Assembly (NCBI GenBank): GCA_950295325.1
Contig: OX485805.1
Coordinates: 29,499,501-29,563,500 of the forward strand
From: Polytrichum commune
Lineage: Eukaryota > Streptophyta > Polytrichopsida > Polytrichales > Polytrichaceae
Direction: 5' to 3'
DNA length: 64,000 nucleotides
Below are positions 11,482 to 22,835 of the stretch, piece after piece. The position numbers and the translations under genes were made by a program. Below the pieces are notes generated by a model. The model did not search any database. It was not told the DNA's origin and worked only from the letters and a program-made list of their open reading frames with translations. The first letter of the stretch is position 1. Every line of letters begins with the position of its first letter.

Positions 11482-14400
11482 ATGGTTTTTAGTGAGGGCG
11501 ATGGACACATCACGTTCGACAAGTTCGGCCGCAACAAATTCAATCTTTATAAGTTCAAGTTGGAGATAATGATGTTCACCAAAGATCTTTGGGAGATCGT
11601 GGAGGGTTTGGAGTTGCCGCCACTGTTCACGGCGAGCGACAAGGTTAAGAAGGTGTACGAATGGTGATGCAAAAAAAATTTGCCATCATTGCCATGAGTT
11701 TGGCGGACAAGGAAATGACGCATATCAAAGGGTGTAAATGACCGGTAGAAGCATGGAAGACCTTGTGCAACATTCACGAGACCAAAAACTTGTCCAACAT
11801 CTTGTTCGTAAGGCGCAAGTTCTTTACTATCAAGATGGACGAAGGCGCCGACATCCTCGACCATATCAACAAGGTAAAATCCTTCGCGGACAAACTCACG
11901 TGCTTGGAGGTGCCCATGAAAGACGATGATGTATTCATGACCTCGTTGGATAGCTTATCACCCTCGTTTAACCATTTGATCACCACATTGGAGACGCAAC
12001 CATTTTTGGAACTCACGTTGGACTTCATCACCGCACGCCTCATGTACGAGGTGTCCAAGAGGAAGGAGAATGAGCCTCGAGGAGGTGATGTGGCCATGTT
12101 GTCACCCCAACCTCGAGCGTTCGACAACAACGAACGACACCCCGAGGTGCTACAATTGTGGTAAGTTGGGCCACATTGCTCGCAATTGTCAAAACAAACG
12201 CAAAGTGAATGCAAAAATTACAAGTTTGAGCGATGATATTGCATTTATCTTGAGAGATGAAACATCTAACACCGCCGCCACTAGATGGATTGTTGATTCG
12301 GGGGCCTTGCAACACATGACACAACATAAGTATTTTTTTGACACTTACGAACCCGTCTTGGGTCGCAAAGTGCTTATGGGTGATAACGGCATTGTAGAGG
12401 CCGTAGACAAAGGCTCTATACTAGTAGAAACACGTGTGAAAGGTCGTGTGCGGAGCATTAGAATGCATGACATGCTTCATGTGCCAAAAATGCATTCAAA
12501 CTTGCTTTCGGTGAGCAAACTCATTTCGAGGGGTTTGAAGGTGCATTTCAACTCGTTGGGATGCGTGGTGAGGGCAAACAATGGGGAGATGTTGGCCGTT
12601 GTATAGTTGGAATATAATTTGTACCAATTGAACACGAATGTGATGAATGGGGCCGAAACGAGTTCTTTGGCGCGTTCCGATGGGAACTCGTATTATTTGG
12701 AATTTGGCACAAGAGGTTGGGGCATCTTAACGTGAATAGCGTGAAAATGCTTCAAAGCATGGTGAGCGGGATGGACGTGGGAGCGGGGAAAGGTGATGCG
12801 CATTCATTCGCATGCGAAGGATGTGTGAAGGGCAAACAAGCGAGGCAATCATTACTGACGGATGGAGATACCCGCGCCACGAAGATCTTGGAGCTCGTGC
12901 ATTCCAATGTATGCGGGCCGATAAAAATCATGTCCATTGGAGGCGCAAGGTATTTTCTCACATTCATTGACGATTTTTTGCATAAGATTCGGATGTATGT
13001 GCTTAAGGCCAAAAGCGAGGTATTGGCAAGGCTTAAAGAGTGGAAAACCTTGGTGGAGAGGCAATTGGAGCACGTAATGAAGGTTCTTAGGACGGACAAT
13101 GGTGGGGAACATGTGTCAAAGGTATTTGATGATTTTTTGAGCAAACATGGCATTGCATGGCAAACCTCATTACCTTACACGCCGCAACAAAATGGAGTGG
13201 CGGAATGATCGAACCGAACCATTGTGGAGATGGCGCGATTCATGCCCAACGCCTCGGCCATGAATTTTGGGCGGAAGCGGTGTGCAATGCGGTGTACATG
13301 CGCAACCGGTGTCCAACCAAGGCCGTGGATGGTAAGACACCCGAGGAGGTGTGCAGCGGGAGGATGCCGCACATCTCCCACATGCGCGTTTTTGGTTATG
13401 TGGCTTATACGAAGGTGCCGGATCAAAGGCAAACGAAGTTGGACGCGAATGACGTCAAGTGTTTATTTTTCAGATTTTATGAAGGCACCAAGGCGTATCA
13501 ACTCATTTGCTTGAAGACGAAGAAAATCATCAAGAGTCCAGACGTGGTGTTTTTCGAAGACAAAACAGATTTGAAGGATTGTCCAAGTGGGAGAGTTGAG
13601 GAAGTACCCGTGGTCAAGGTGGACATATCTCCAAATCGGACGTGGAGGACTTGGACGCGAGCGGCAACGTCTCGGAGCAAGACGAAGAGCACGACATCGA
13701 GGAGGATGCGGAGACCAACATACCGGCTGCAAAATCCACTCGTAATGGAGAGACATCGAAACTTAACCATGGTAAGAAAACCGCAACCAAACCACTTCCA
13801 CCACTGCAATATGGCAATGAAACCATGGGCAATTCTAGATACCCGGATAGGCCACGCAAACTGCTTGGGGAATGATTGAAGAGCCACTTTCCGAAACCCC
13901 AAGACAAAAAACATTCAAACATGACAATCGTTGGGGAACCTAAAAACTTGAGAAAGGTAATTGAATCGAGTGATGCAAGCGAGTGGGAGTTGGCTATGTA
14001 GAGGAATATGAATATCTTATAGCCAACAGCACGTGGGAGTTAACTCCATTGTCTAAGGGCCGCAAGGCCGTAAAGTGTAAGTGGGTGTTTCACACGAAGA
14101 AAGATACGAGAGGCGTGATAGTGCGTTTTATAGCAAGGTTGGTGGCCAAAGGGTTCTCGCAAGTGGAAGGTATAGTTTTTGGCGAAACATTTGCACCCGT
14201 GGCCAAATTCAACACCATACGAGCCATCCTCGCAATCGGGGCCGAAATGGGATTGGAGATGTATCAAATGGACGTCAAGACGGCATTCTTGAACAGCGAA
14301 TTGGACGTGGTCATCTACATGGAACAACTGGAGGGGTTTGTACAAAAGGGTCGGGAACATCTCGTATGCAAGTTGAAGAAATCGCTCTACGGATTGAAGC

Positions 14401-15513
14401 AATCCGGACGAGCATGGTACGAGTGCATTCATATATTCTTTGTGAATAGAGGCTTTATGAGGAGCTATGCGGACCATTTGTTGTATGTTCTACAAACGTG
14501 CGACTACATTGTGATTGTAACTATATATGTAGACGACCTCATTATCTTGGCAAGTAATGTGGACATGATCAACGAGTTGAAGTCAAGCCTCGAGTGCGAA
14601 TTCGAGATGAATGACCTTGGCGAGTTGCATTTCTTCCTTGGAGTTCATTTCGAGAGGGACATGAGGATACACACATTACCATGCATCAACAAAGCTACAT
14701 CGAAATCATTTTGGAGCGATTCGGCATGGGTGATTGCAAGCCCATCGCAACCCCGTTCGACACCAAAACCTCATTGGCAAAGCTTTCGGAGGAGGAGTAC
14801 AAAGAGCATTTACACGAAATGAAAGATATTCCGTATCAAGGAACGGTGGGGTCGTTGATGTACGCAACGGTGGCCACAAGACCGGACCTCGCATTTGTGG
14901 TAATCGTGGTAAGCCGATTTATGTCGAAACCAGGTCCGATGCATTGGATGGCCATCAAACGAATCATGCGGTATTTGAAGGGCACTTTAGATATGAGGTT
15001 GTGTATTGACGGCCAACATATCGGCATAAAAGGTTATTCCGATGCGGTGATGTGGAAAACCGTAGTTCCACCTTGGAATACATTTTCTTTGTTGGAGAGG
15101 GGCTTGTTTTGTGGAATAGCAAACGGCAACAAACAGTGACACAATCTACAATAGAGGCGGAGTACATGGCCATGAACCGATGCACGAGGAAGGCCATTTG
15201 ACTTAGGTAGCTAATGAAAGACATAGGTTGTGTACAAGAGGAGGCGACGACTATGATGTGTGACAACCAAGGTTCTATGACACTCGCCAAGAACCCCACC
15301 AACTATGATAGGTCGAAACATATAGATGTGCAACATCATTTTTTTAGAGAAAATATTAAAAACAAAATTATAGAGTTAGAATGTTGTCCAACACAATATA
15401 CGATAGCAGATATTCTAACAAAGACATTAGCGAGAGATAGGCATGAGTTGTTAAGTGAAACAATGAGGTTGGAGTACAATGTCATCTCGCAAAGTGAGAG
15501 TATTGGAAGATAA
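11482..15513 (+). pseudogene. Ty1/Copia retrotransposon gag-pol, frameshifted
   Basis: All Copia domains appear in canonical order but are broken by frameshifts and stops. Gag starts at ATG 11482 and shifts frame after 11667; it has a CCHC knuckle CYNCGKLGHIARNC at about 12150-12190. The protease motif WIVDSGALQHM is near 12283. The pre-integrase zinc region (LGHLNVNSV to CEGCVKGKQ) is at 12717-12840, and the integrase core (TFIDDF, LRTDNGGEH, PYTPQQNGVAE) at 12900-13208, with an in-frame stop just after. Reverse transcriptase covers 13983-14670, with KWVF, DVKTAFLN and catalytic YVDD at about 14528-14540. RT then changes frame near 14680 (FGMGDCKPIATPFD). RNase H includes the MMCDNQGSMTLAKNP motif near 15260, and the frame ends with a stop at 15511-15513. 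At least four frame breaks make autonomous activity unlikely. Confidence 0.93.
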
Positions 15514-15720
15514 TGTTAGGTTGCATTGGTGACATTGTCCCATATGGGTTGTCAACGCTGGTCCTTACCCATACATATAAATAAAGGCATAAAGGGAGAA
15601 GCTAATCACTCTCTCCATTGTATGCAATCCTTATATATTGTGTTCTACCTTCCTATGATGGTCTCTTTGCTTTCTTCTCTCATTTCCCGATAATTCCTAT
15701 ATAATGATGGGTAATCTTCT
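15514..15720 (+). repeat. Probable 3' LTR of the Copia element (end uncertain)
   Basis: Begins TGTTAGG immediately after the pol stop and the purine-rich 'gagagtattggaaga'. It contains 'acatataaataaagg', a plausible LTR promoter TATA. No matching 5' LTR was found before gag, so the right boundary cannot be set. Confidence 0.5.
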
Positions 15721-16490
15721 TGCAGTCTTGTACTTCATCTAGTTGTTTTTAAAGCTCAACCGGTTCATTTGTAATTAACAGGCAGCTCACAAAATCTATA
15801 AATTCCAATCCACATGACACCGGAACTCAAATCTAATTTTGAAATTTGAAATGATAGATTCATGATTCACAATTGTCTCATCTACACCAGTATCACCTAT
15901 TAGTGTGGTTCACCAGTTGGAATTACGTGCTACTAAAAAATTCTACCAAAAATATCATTGTCTACCAATAATTATCTCAATTAGTGTGTGTTATTATTTG
16001 GAGTTACGCAATGCCACAACTATCCAACAAGAATGTGATATTCTACCAAAAAAATTCATTTATGTTTTGTAATGTCCAAAAAACCTATTAAACTTTTGTT
16101 AGTAAAAATTGAACTATTGAGTACGATTTATGCCAAGTAAGTATTAGTTCTCATCATGTCATTATGGTTGTGGGCATGTCACGCAATAAACGGGGGAACT
16201 GATTGCTAGTTACAGATAAACTAGTTGCATTTGAGAAATAACCGGCTGAAGTTAAAGACTTTAAGAAATCACCCATCACTTTAGACGAATGTATGGAATA
16301 AACCTCAAATCGGTAAAGAAAAACCGAAAATCCGAAATCACAACATCTCCATAGAAGGATTAAGTAATCCCCTCTTGGTGTCATTCCCATGACACAATCC
16401 GTTAGTGCTGTGATTGCGTTTTGCTTGGTGTCATGCACCATGACTGCGTTCCACTTCATGTTATCCCGCGGTGTTCCGCTACCCCCTTTC
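15721..16490. other. Intergenic, degenerate MITE piece, no gene
   Basis: Contains a degenerate piece of the AATTAGTG-type MITE at about 15890-16120 ('aattagtgtgtgttatta', 'ggagttacgcaatg'). No coding sequence recognised. Confidence 0.4.
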
Positions 16491-16830
16491 CTTAGGGTTG
16501 TTTCACACAGGCTCCAAAGTCCCAACTTGTGAACCTCAAGTAATCACTGAAATATGGTTAAATATCATTAAAGTCGGATCTCGATTATTTTATGCAAAAA
16601 TATTTTTAAGACTTGTGTCAAGTGTCAAGTCTAGCTTTTTGCTTGACCCAACTCGCAACACAAGTCCCAAACCTCACCTCCCAAAAAAATCACCATGTAG
16701 GCATCCATGTCATAGTTGGGACTTAGGACTTGGGACCCGTGTGAAGTGGTAAGTCCCAACTTCCATGCTCTCAACGGTTGAGATTGCATGGATTGACCTC
16801 ATGTGACTTGGGGCCCCGTGTGAACCGGCC
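16491..16830. mobile_element. Probable MITE with GGG/TTCACAC-type termini
   Basis: The left end 'agggttgtttcacacaggc' and the right end, read on the other strand ('aggggccggttcacacgggg'), form imperfect inverted repeats, followed by CCAAGTC-like sequence on both sides. The left flank is TTA and the right flank TTC. Terminal style matches the other MITEs in the window. Confidence 0.45.
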
Positions 16831-16904
16831 CCTTCCTAGTGGTTCGAAGAACCCTTCCATGTTTTCTTTATTTAGACAGTCGCAGGGGTTAAGAATGCAT
16901 ATAA

Positions 16905-17229
16905 GGCCCAAACCACACGGGAGGAACGGCAATGAGTTGGATGAATAGCATTGGTTCAAATGAGCAAGTGGTTGCCACATGAGAGGAAGTATGGGGAGTG
17001 GCAACAATGACTTTTTAGCTTCGGATTTTGCTTTGGATCTTGCTTCGGGATCTACTTGGCAATAAAGTAGAGTGACATGGCACAATAAATGTGGTTCGCA
17101 ACTACTGGGCACTAGTGCCCGGAAGTTCACAATATAAGGAGAAAACGAGGAAAAAGAGACTTTTCTTGGGCAAGGTGCCATGTTGGAGGAAGTTGTGAAA
17201 CTTCCTCTGCCTCTCGTGTGGCAAGGGCC
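16905..17229. mobile_element. MITE family M2, copy 1 (GGCCC...CCACACG termini, TAA target duplication)
   Basis: About 325 bp, nearly identical to 59254-59580. Inverted ends: 'ggcccaaaccacacgggagg' on the left versus 'ggcccttgccacacgagagg' read inward from the right. Flanked by TAA at 16902-16904 and 17230-17232. An apparent open reading frame across it also occurs in the other copy, but it has no motif. Confidence 0.85.
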
Positions 17230-17232
17230 TAA

Positions 17233-17800
17233 ATTCAGAAGCAAAAACCTTGCTGCAGGGACAAATAATGCTGCCCTGTTGGCCCTCCCATTCAACTTTG
17301 CTGGAGCTGATCAACAACGTGGATCACGGGCCCGCACATTGATGGATGCAAAAGCCAAGGATGAAGACGAAGTGATTAATTACTCAAAGAAATCGATTGA
17401 TGGTCTTGAGACACACACGCGTGCATGGGAAATGCACGGGGGAGTCACTCAAGTGGAGGCCACACATGCCCAAAACCCGGAGGTTTGGACCAAAAATCGT
17501 TTTGGACATGGGGCCACACTACATGTGCAAAATGAGCCGCCATTTTCGTTAGTTTAGTGACATTCCACCTCAAAGATGACTGGTTTACGGAAAAGATTGA
17601 AATATCAATTTTCAACATCTAGACCCGATCTTGCAATTTTTATTGGATCCCAAAATGATGGGTTGTGTTTTCTTCCCATCTTTTTTCAAGAGTTGGCAGT
17701 CTGGTGGGAAGACAGACCTCCCTTCCCAGTTGCCAGTTCTATGAAGAATCAACCTCTTATTTAGTTCCTGGTATTCTAGGAAGGTGACGTTAGTGGGAGA
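17233..17800. other. No gene recognised
   Basis: Open frames of up to about 125 codons overlap the MITE end and have no recognisable motif. No RNA gene was seen. Confidence 0.4.
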
Positions 17801-17829
17801 AACCGGCAGTTTCATTGCATGTATGGTCC

Positions 17830-18423
17830 CCCCTTCAATCTTGTTCATCCTTGAAGCAATTTACGTGCACATTTATCTTCAAACTTCATTTCACGATTAG
17901 AATCAGAATTTGGAACATTTCCTTCAAGGGTTATTCCCACCTCGACACAATAAACTTCATGTATAAGAGGAATCTGCAGTGCCACAGTGGAAGACATTTC
18001 TCACTTTTCATGTTCCCGCACTCGAACAAATCAACTCATGATTTCAAAGTCTTGGACTTGCAGATTCAATGGGGAACCCACATGAACCAAACTATATCCT
18101 TAGCTTATGTGCACGTTACGCTAAAAGCACACTTGTCTGTTAAGCAGAGTTCCCTTCACAATTATCAGGACGATTTGGAGTTTCTTTATTGAGACTTTAT
18201 TTGTTTATTATTTTTATTTGTTTATTTGTTTTGATTATTTTATTTTCTAAATTCTTTTTAAGGATTTGGAGTGTTTCGTTTAAGGAGAAGGGGTCACATT
18301 CCCATGACCTGATCAACGTAAGAAACTTAATTTATAAGAGGCTTCTACACTGCCGCAGAGGAGGACACTCTTACTTTTCACTTCCCCTCACATGCAAATT
18401 TAAAGCTACACTCGAACTGATCT
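17830..18423. repeat. Left part of a decayed repeat array, interrupted by the transposon nest
   Basis: Phrases such as 'gaacaaatcaac', 'catgatttcaaa' and 'gacttgcagattc' (18020-18070), and a second degenerate unit at 18250-18420, recur at 26520-26620 and 26800-26940 on the far side of the 18.4-26.3 kb nest. Units are diverged, roughly 250-400 bp. Confidence 0.45.
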
Positions 18424-18527
18424 GTCGTGTAAATACCGATCGTGTGTCACTGCAGCTCAAGTACCAACCACCACTAACAAACAACACTAAAATATAGCAA
18501 GGTCACACATGAACAACACATCTCGAC
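18424..18527. repeat. Direct repeat A, left copy
   Basis: About 104 bp, nearly identical to 18866-18970. It contains 'taccgatcgtgtgtcactgc' and ends '..catctcgaca'. Read on the - strand it begins TGTCGAGATG, like an LTR 5' end. Confidence 0.85.
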
Positions 18528-18863
18528 AAAGAAGGAAGATAGTAGAACACTCATAAGAGTTCTAAATCTCTTTTCAAATGCACATAATTAGTCAAACTAT
18601 CTCTCATTCCACCAAGGGAGAATCCAAGAGTGTAAGTAGATGGAGAAGAACTCAAGATTTATTGCAAATCATGCAATCTACACCTCACACAAGCTCTCTC
18701 CACACACTAACTTACAAGACTTGACTTGGCAAGAATGCCAAGCCAAGGAGGAGGCTTCTTACTTAGGAGCCTCACTTTCCAAAACTAAGGTTCATCCATC
18801 CAACTCTAAATGGATGAAGCCCACGGGATAAGGTGCGGCCGCCGACGCCGCATACCGTGACAG
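18528..18863 (-). repeat. LTR-like direct repeat B, copy 1
   Basis: About 335 bp, over 90 percent identical by eye to 22769-23105. Read on the - strand it begins TGTCACGGTATGCGGCG and contains AATAAA ('gcaataaatcttgag'), consistent with an LTR. It lies exactly between the two copies of repeat A. Boundaries are taken from where the two B copies stop matching. Confidence 0.75.
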
Positions 18864-18865
18864 CT

Positions 18866-18970
18866 GTTGTGTAAATACCGATCGTGTGTCACTGCAGCTC
18901 GAGTACCAACCACTACTAACAAACAACACTAAAACATAGCAAGGTCACACATGAACAACACATCTCGACA
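18866..18970 (-). repeat. Direct repeat A, right copy; likely start of a 3' LTR on the - strand
   Basis: Read on the - strand, the polypurine tract 'aaggggggca' (complement of 18971-18980) is followed directly by TGTCGAGATG. This is the classic PPT/LTR junction for the - strand Gypsy module at 19.3-21.2 kb. Confidence 0.7.
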
Positions 18971-19294
18971 TGCCCCCCTTAGTTGACTATGGAGTCCCGC
19001 CAAGCAGCTAGGACCAACGCCAATCTAATGGTATGGATAATGAAGGATTGCTCCGCAACCAACTAGCGTGGCGAACGTCATCCCAAGAAACTGTAGGCTG
19101 GGTGCAATGTGAGCCCCATCCTTAATCGCCTCTGATGGTTGGCCATCGGATTCCACAGAATTAATTTCACCGCCTCATGTCGATTGGGTATCTAAGCCAT
19201 AACTTCCCATCTTCCATTTGGGCAGGCACAATATAATGAAAACCACACATGATCATTAAGTACGATTGGTGGGAGCACCAAGTACCGAAGATCC

Positions 19295-20287
19295 TTAACA
19301 TTGAGGACAACTCCACTGTCCAGATGGTAGAGAAGTCAAGGGTGGCCTCAAGCATGCCATGTGCCAACCACGTTGACACTGATTACACAAGAGCATAGTA
19401 GCCACCCCTTTCTTCTCTCCACACACAAAACATGGAAGACCCTCTGGCACGATGGCCAGTTCAGGATGAACTGTACCCTCAATGGGTAGATGACATGGGG
19501 CACAGTTTTTGGAATGCTCGCGACATTCCCTGCCATCCTTGTCTTCCAACAACAACAAACCACTCGGCAACACCTCCTTCACCCGAAGGATAATGCGCCC
19601 CGCCCTGACATCCAATGTCGTAGGCGCCTCATGTTGAAGATAAACAAAATCCCCTTGCCGAAATTTCTGCAATTGAGGTCAATAAGCACCACTGCGAATG
19701 CGTGCATAACGCAATGTGTCACGGTGTTGAGCAATGGACAAATTCTCCATGGCCATAGGCATGGCTCTATGGAAGAATTGAGCCCGCTCCTGCAAACACT
19801 CTGCCCAAATGTTTGGGTCATCCAAGTCCACAACAAGAGTTAACTATTCCCGAATAGAACTCGGGAGAATAGGCTCACGTCCATACAATAACTGATACGG
19901 GCTGTAGGATGCCAAAGAGGCTTGCCTACTAAATCGATAGCCCATAGCAATTTAAGGCAACATGAGGTCCCAATCCCGGTGGCTTCCCTGAAGTAATCCA
20001 TACTTCCTCAAACCATGCTTGGTTGTCTGAACAACCCGTTCAGCCAAGCCATCTGCCTCCGGATGATCCCGAGAGGTGGTACGGTGATCTATGAGCACCC
20101 CAGTGCACAACTCCTTAAAAGCACCAATGAACTCCCTCCCTTGGTCCGTCAACACCTCAGCCGGTGCTCCAAAACGTGTTAACACACGATCCAAAAAGGC
20201 GGCCGCGGCCAACTCTGCAGAGTTTTGGGGTAGAGCAACAAGCTCAATCCATTTGCTAAAATGCTCCACCATCATGCAATGCCACAA
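19295..20287 (-). pseudogene. Gypsy integrase fused to a C-terminal PHD finger
   Basis: Read 5' to 3' on the - strand, the fragment begins in the integrase core (MMVEHFSKWIELVALP near 20270). It continues through VLTDQGREFIGAF (catalytic Asp, about 20135) and HPEADGLAERVVQT (catalytic Glu, about 20050), then YQLLYGREPILP near 19890. A linker follows (FRQGDFVYLQH; GRIILRVKEVLPSGLLLLED). It ends in a PHD zinc finger at about 19295-19430 with the full C4HC3 pattern: C-x2-C, C-x2-C, H-x2-C and W-x2-C-x2-C (CFVCGEKKG; LLCNQCQRGWHMAC; GQWSCPQC). The N-terminal zinc domain and first catalytic Asp of integrase are missing, and stops occur near 19850 and 19945, so it is a relic. A PHD finger where chromoviruses carry a chromodomain suggests chromatin-directed integration; that is inference. 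Confidence 0.85.
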
Positions 20288-20290
20288 CTA

Positions 20291-21175
20291 TCATAGAGAC
20301 AACCACTGGTTATCACGATGCCTTTGCAATGAAAGGCATAAAACAACAGTCCATACTATGGTATGAAGATCCATGGCTTGGCCCAACACGAAGCGTCGTT
20401 GGCCCTTAGAAAGGTCGGGATCTGCGGTGGTGCCAGTGCGGAATCCTATAGCACGCTCCTGTTCGTCAGCCATTGGTTCGGTGTGGGTTTTGGTGTGAAC
20501 ATCCCACACCATACCTGGCCCCCGATCGCGAAAAGCGAATGACTGTGGAAATGTCATAAATGTGGGAAAGGCCCGCTGTGGTGCCCTTACTTTATTGACC
20601 AATGCCAACGGGGGTAAATCATCTCGAACAACCGGCAAAGAAGTCCGGTTTGGATCCAAGATGTCATTCACCTTTTGATCAAAAGGTGGAGGCACTGCAA
20701 AAAATGTTGCAGCTAAAGTAGATGACGGTGTGAGGTTGGTCCAAATCCACTAAGGCTGGTGGCCATAAAAACCAATGCTCGCGGCATCCACAAAAATGGG
20801 ATCTCCAAGGTGTTGACGAACATAATGATCGCCTTCCAATACCTTGTCCCGAGAGTTTCTCAACAAAGATACATTCTAAAAAATATACCCTGGAGGGGAA
20901 GGTTGGTGGAAAAACCACCACTGCATGAGGCGGATGAGGTCCCAAAATAGACTAGTCCTGGGATCCTCTAGTCCTCCGCCTGCTCCAGCACGTGAATGGC
21001 CCTGGCATGGCCATCCCGCAATCACCATATCCACTGGATCCAATTGTCGTAAGTCGGCCTCACTGATGAGTGTGACATCACGAGGGAGATGTGAAAAACA
21101 TCCATTAATGGCAGTCGGGTGTAACTGCTGAGGATACAATACCATCAACTGGTGAACATGGTGGCTGAGCGACAC
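20291..21175 (-). pseudogene. Retroelement-borne Dnmt3-like cytosine-5 DNA methyltransferase, inactivated
   Basis: C5 methyltransferases transfer a methyl group from S-adenosylmethionine to cytosine in DNA. Read on the - strand, visible motifs are VDMVIAGWPCQGHSRAG (motif IV with the catalytic PCQ Cys, about 21040), then GLEDPRTSLFWDLIRLMQ, then PPGYIF followed by a stop exactly where the ENV motif (VI) should begin (about 20880). Next come DPIFVDAASIG and WTNL (motif VIII region, also with a stop), GPGMVWD, EPMADEQERAIGFRTGTT, and RRFVLGQAMD near 20385, resembling motifs IX-X. Motif I is missing: the coding stops matching near 21175, where + strand gag starts. The order and the 'GLEDPR..LF' context resemble Dnmt3/DRM-type enzymes rather than MET1 or CMT. 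Two nonsense codons and the absent N terminus mean it is not active. It lies directly upstream of the integrase-PHD module in the same orientation. Confidence 0.8.
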
Positions 21176-21179
21176 TTGC

Positions 21180-22835
21180 GGAAGCTTTCACCATTGTTGA
21201 GCAGTGTGATCGTGCCTTGTGTCAGCACGACGCCACTGACTTGGTGTCCATACTAATGGATTCTAGCAAATCCCGGAAGGTTCCGGTTGCGGCTGCGAGG
21301 TTGGCGGAGGCAGAGGTGGACAAGACCTTGCATTGTTGGTCTTGTGGGCAGGTGGGCCATGCTAAGAATGATTGTCCTTCGAAGCAAAGGCAAGCCCAGA
21401 CCGTCACTACTTCGAAGCGGAATCCATTTGTTCCCGCTAAGGGCTCGGCGAAGGGGGCGGGTAAACAATTATCCAAACAGTTGAAGTGTTCCCATTGTGG
21501 GCGGAACAATCATGCGGTAGAGAACTGCTTCGGTCTCCATCCAGAGAAACGTTCTTATTCCGAACGGGAAAAAGACGTTGGAGGCAAAAATTGGTGTCTT
21601 GGAGAAGAGGTTCAAAACTTTGGCGTCATCTAGCCAAATTTTGGACTCACCCTCTACCTCTGGCACTAAGGCTAGTTCATCCACTCCAGATTATTTTATG
21701 TTCGGAGCTTAAGGATAGGTGGTGAGTTCCGTGGCGGTGACACATGCTCAAACTGTGTCACGAGGCGCGCCTCCGACCAAAGGGGAGTCTGTGGACAGCT
21801 TACGTGCTGGGGACAATGGTCCCGCGGATCAGATTGGCCAGGCACGTCTGCCATTGTCTTTTGGTTTGGTTGATGTTGCCCAATCTATTAGTGCTTGTCA
21901 TTTGAGCTTGGAGGCTTCGAATCCGGCGACCGATGTGGTGCACACTTTGTAATCTAAAGTGTTGCACACTCTTTTGTTCACAGTAATGGAGTGGTCATCA
22001 TCGGATGTCCAACCCGCTAAGGTTTTTCCACCTAGCAGGTAGGATTTTGGAGGGCAAGGCATCCCCGCCTTCTTTGACTGTAGCTCAAGCCACCGCGGAC
22101 CTTCCTACCACGGAAAATTCGGAAGAAGCGGCCAAACGGCGAGCGAGGCTTGCGGCTGAGGCCATTGCATCTTTTAACGCACACACCTTAGATGGCCAAG
22201 ATCCAACCTCATCTTATGATTCACCAGCCTCTGTAGGCGCCGCTTACCTTTCAAATGTAGCTGCTCGACCTGCTTGCGAGCGTCGAGGCATTCGACCTGG
22301 CGTTGTACGGATGGTGAATGATTCTGGCATTTTGATGGTCAGTCGGGCTGGTGACAACCCTATTCGAGTTGCTCCACAGTGTGTGATGATGGATTCAGGA
22401 GCACAACCTGTTATGATCGGCAAAAAATTGGCGTAGGCATTGCAGTTGACAACCGACGACTTGGCTTCATGCCCATTTACCATCGTCACATCTATTGGCC
22501 ACGTGGAGCGGGCCACTGGTTATATTTGGGAGCCATTACAGCTTCGCTTCCAAGTGAAACTTGGAGATTCACCTGCACCTCTTCTTCTCATGTGTGTGGT
22601 GACGGATGCGACCAACTATGACATTTTAGTTGGTCAGCAAGCACTTTACCCCCTCGGTTTTGGTTTGGACAACTGGACTGAGGAGGCTTGGATCCGACCA
22701 GGTTGGTCAGCTGGAGACGGCCGTAGGGAACTTATTCCTGTGGCCTTTGCAGCTGCATTCTTGCCAAGTGAGAAGGAAGAGAGTAGAACACTCATAAGAG
22801 CTCTAAATCCCTCTTCAAATGCTCACAATTAGTCA
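21180..22835 (+). pseudogene. Gypsy gag (two CCHC knuckles) and retropepsin fragment
   Basis: A + strand module facing away from the methyltransferase/integrase module. Gag: EVDKTLHCWSCGQVGHAKND forms a CCHC knuckle at about 21325-21380, and a second Cys-rich motif CSHCGRNNHAVENC lies at 21487-21530. After a frame break, the protease motif VMMDSGAQPVMIG sits at about 22384-22425. A second frame then continues as retropepsin (TNYDILVGQQALYPLGF near 22610-22665) until it runs into LTR-like repeat B at about 22769. No reverse transcriptase follows. Frames shift at about 21630, 21960 and 22437, so it is dead. It may be the 5' part of the same family as the - strand module, inverted by rearrangement; no sequence proof. 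Confidence 0.8.

Noticed and set aside
17180-17557. 125-codon open frame
   Set aside because: Starts inside an M2 MITE and has no motif; the matching frame in the second MITE copy is different downstream.
18640-18831. Open frame repeated at 22819-23073
   Set aside because: Both copies lie in LTR-like repeat B; the shared frame reflects the repeat.
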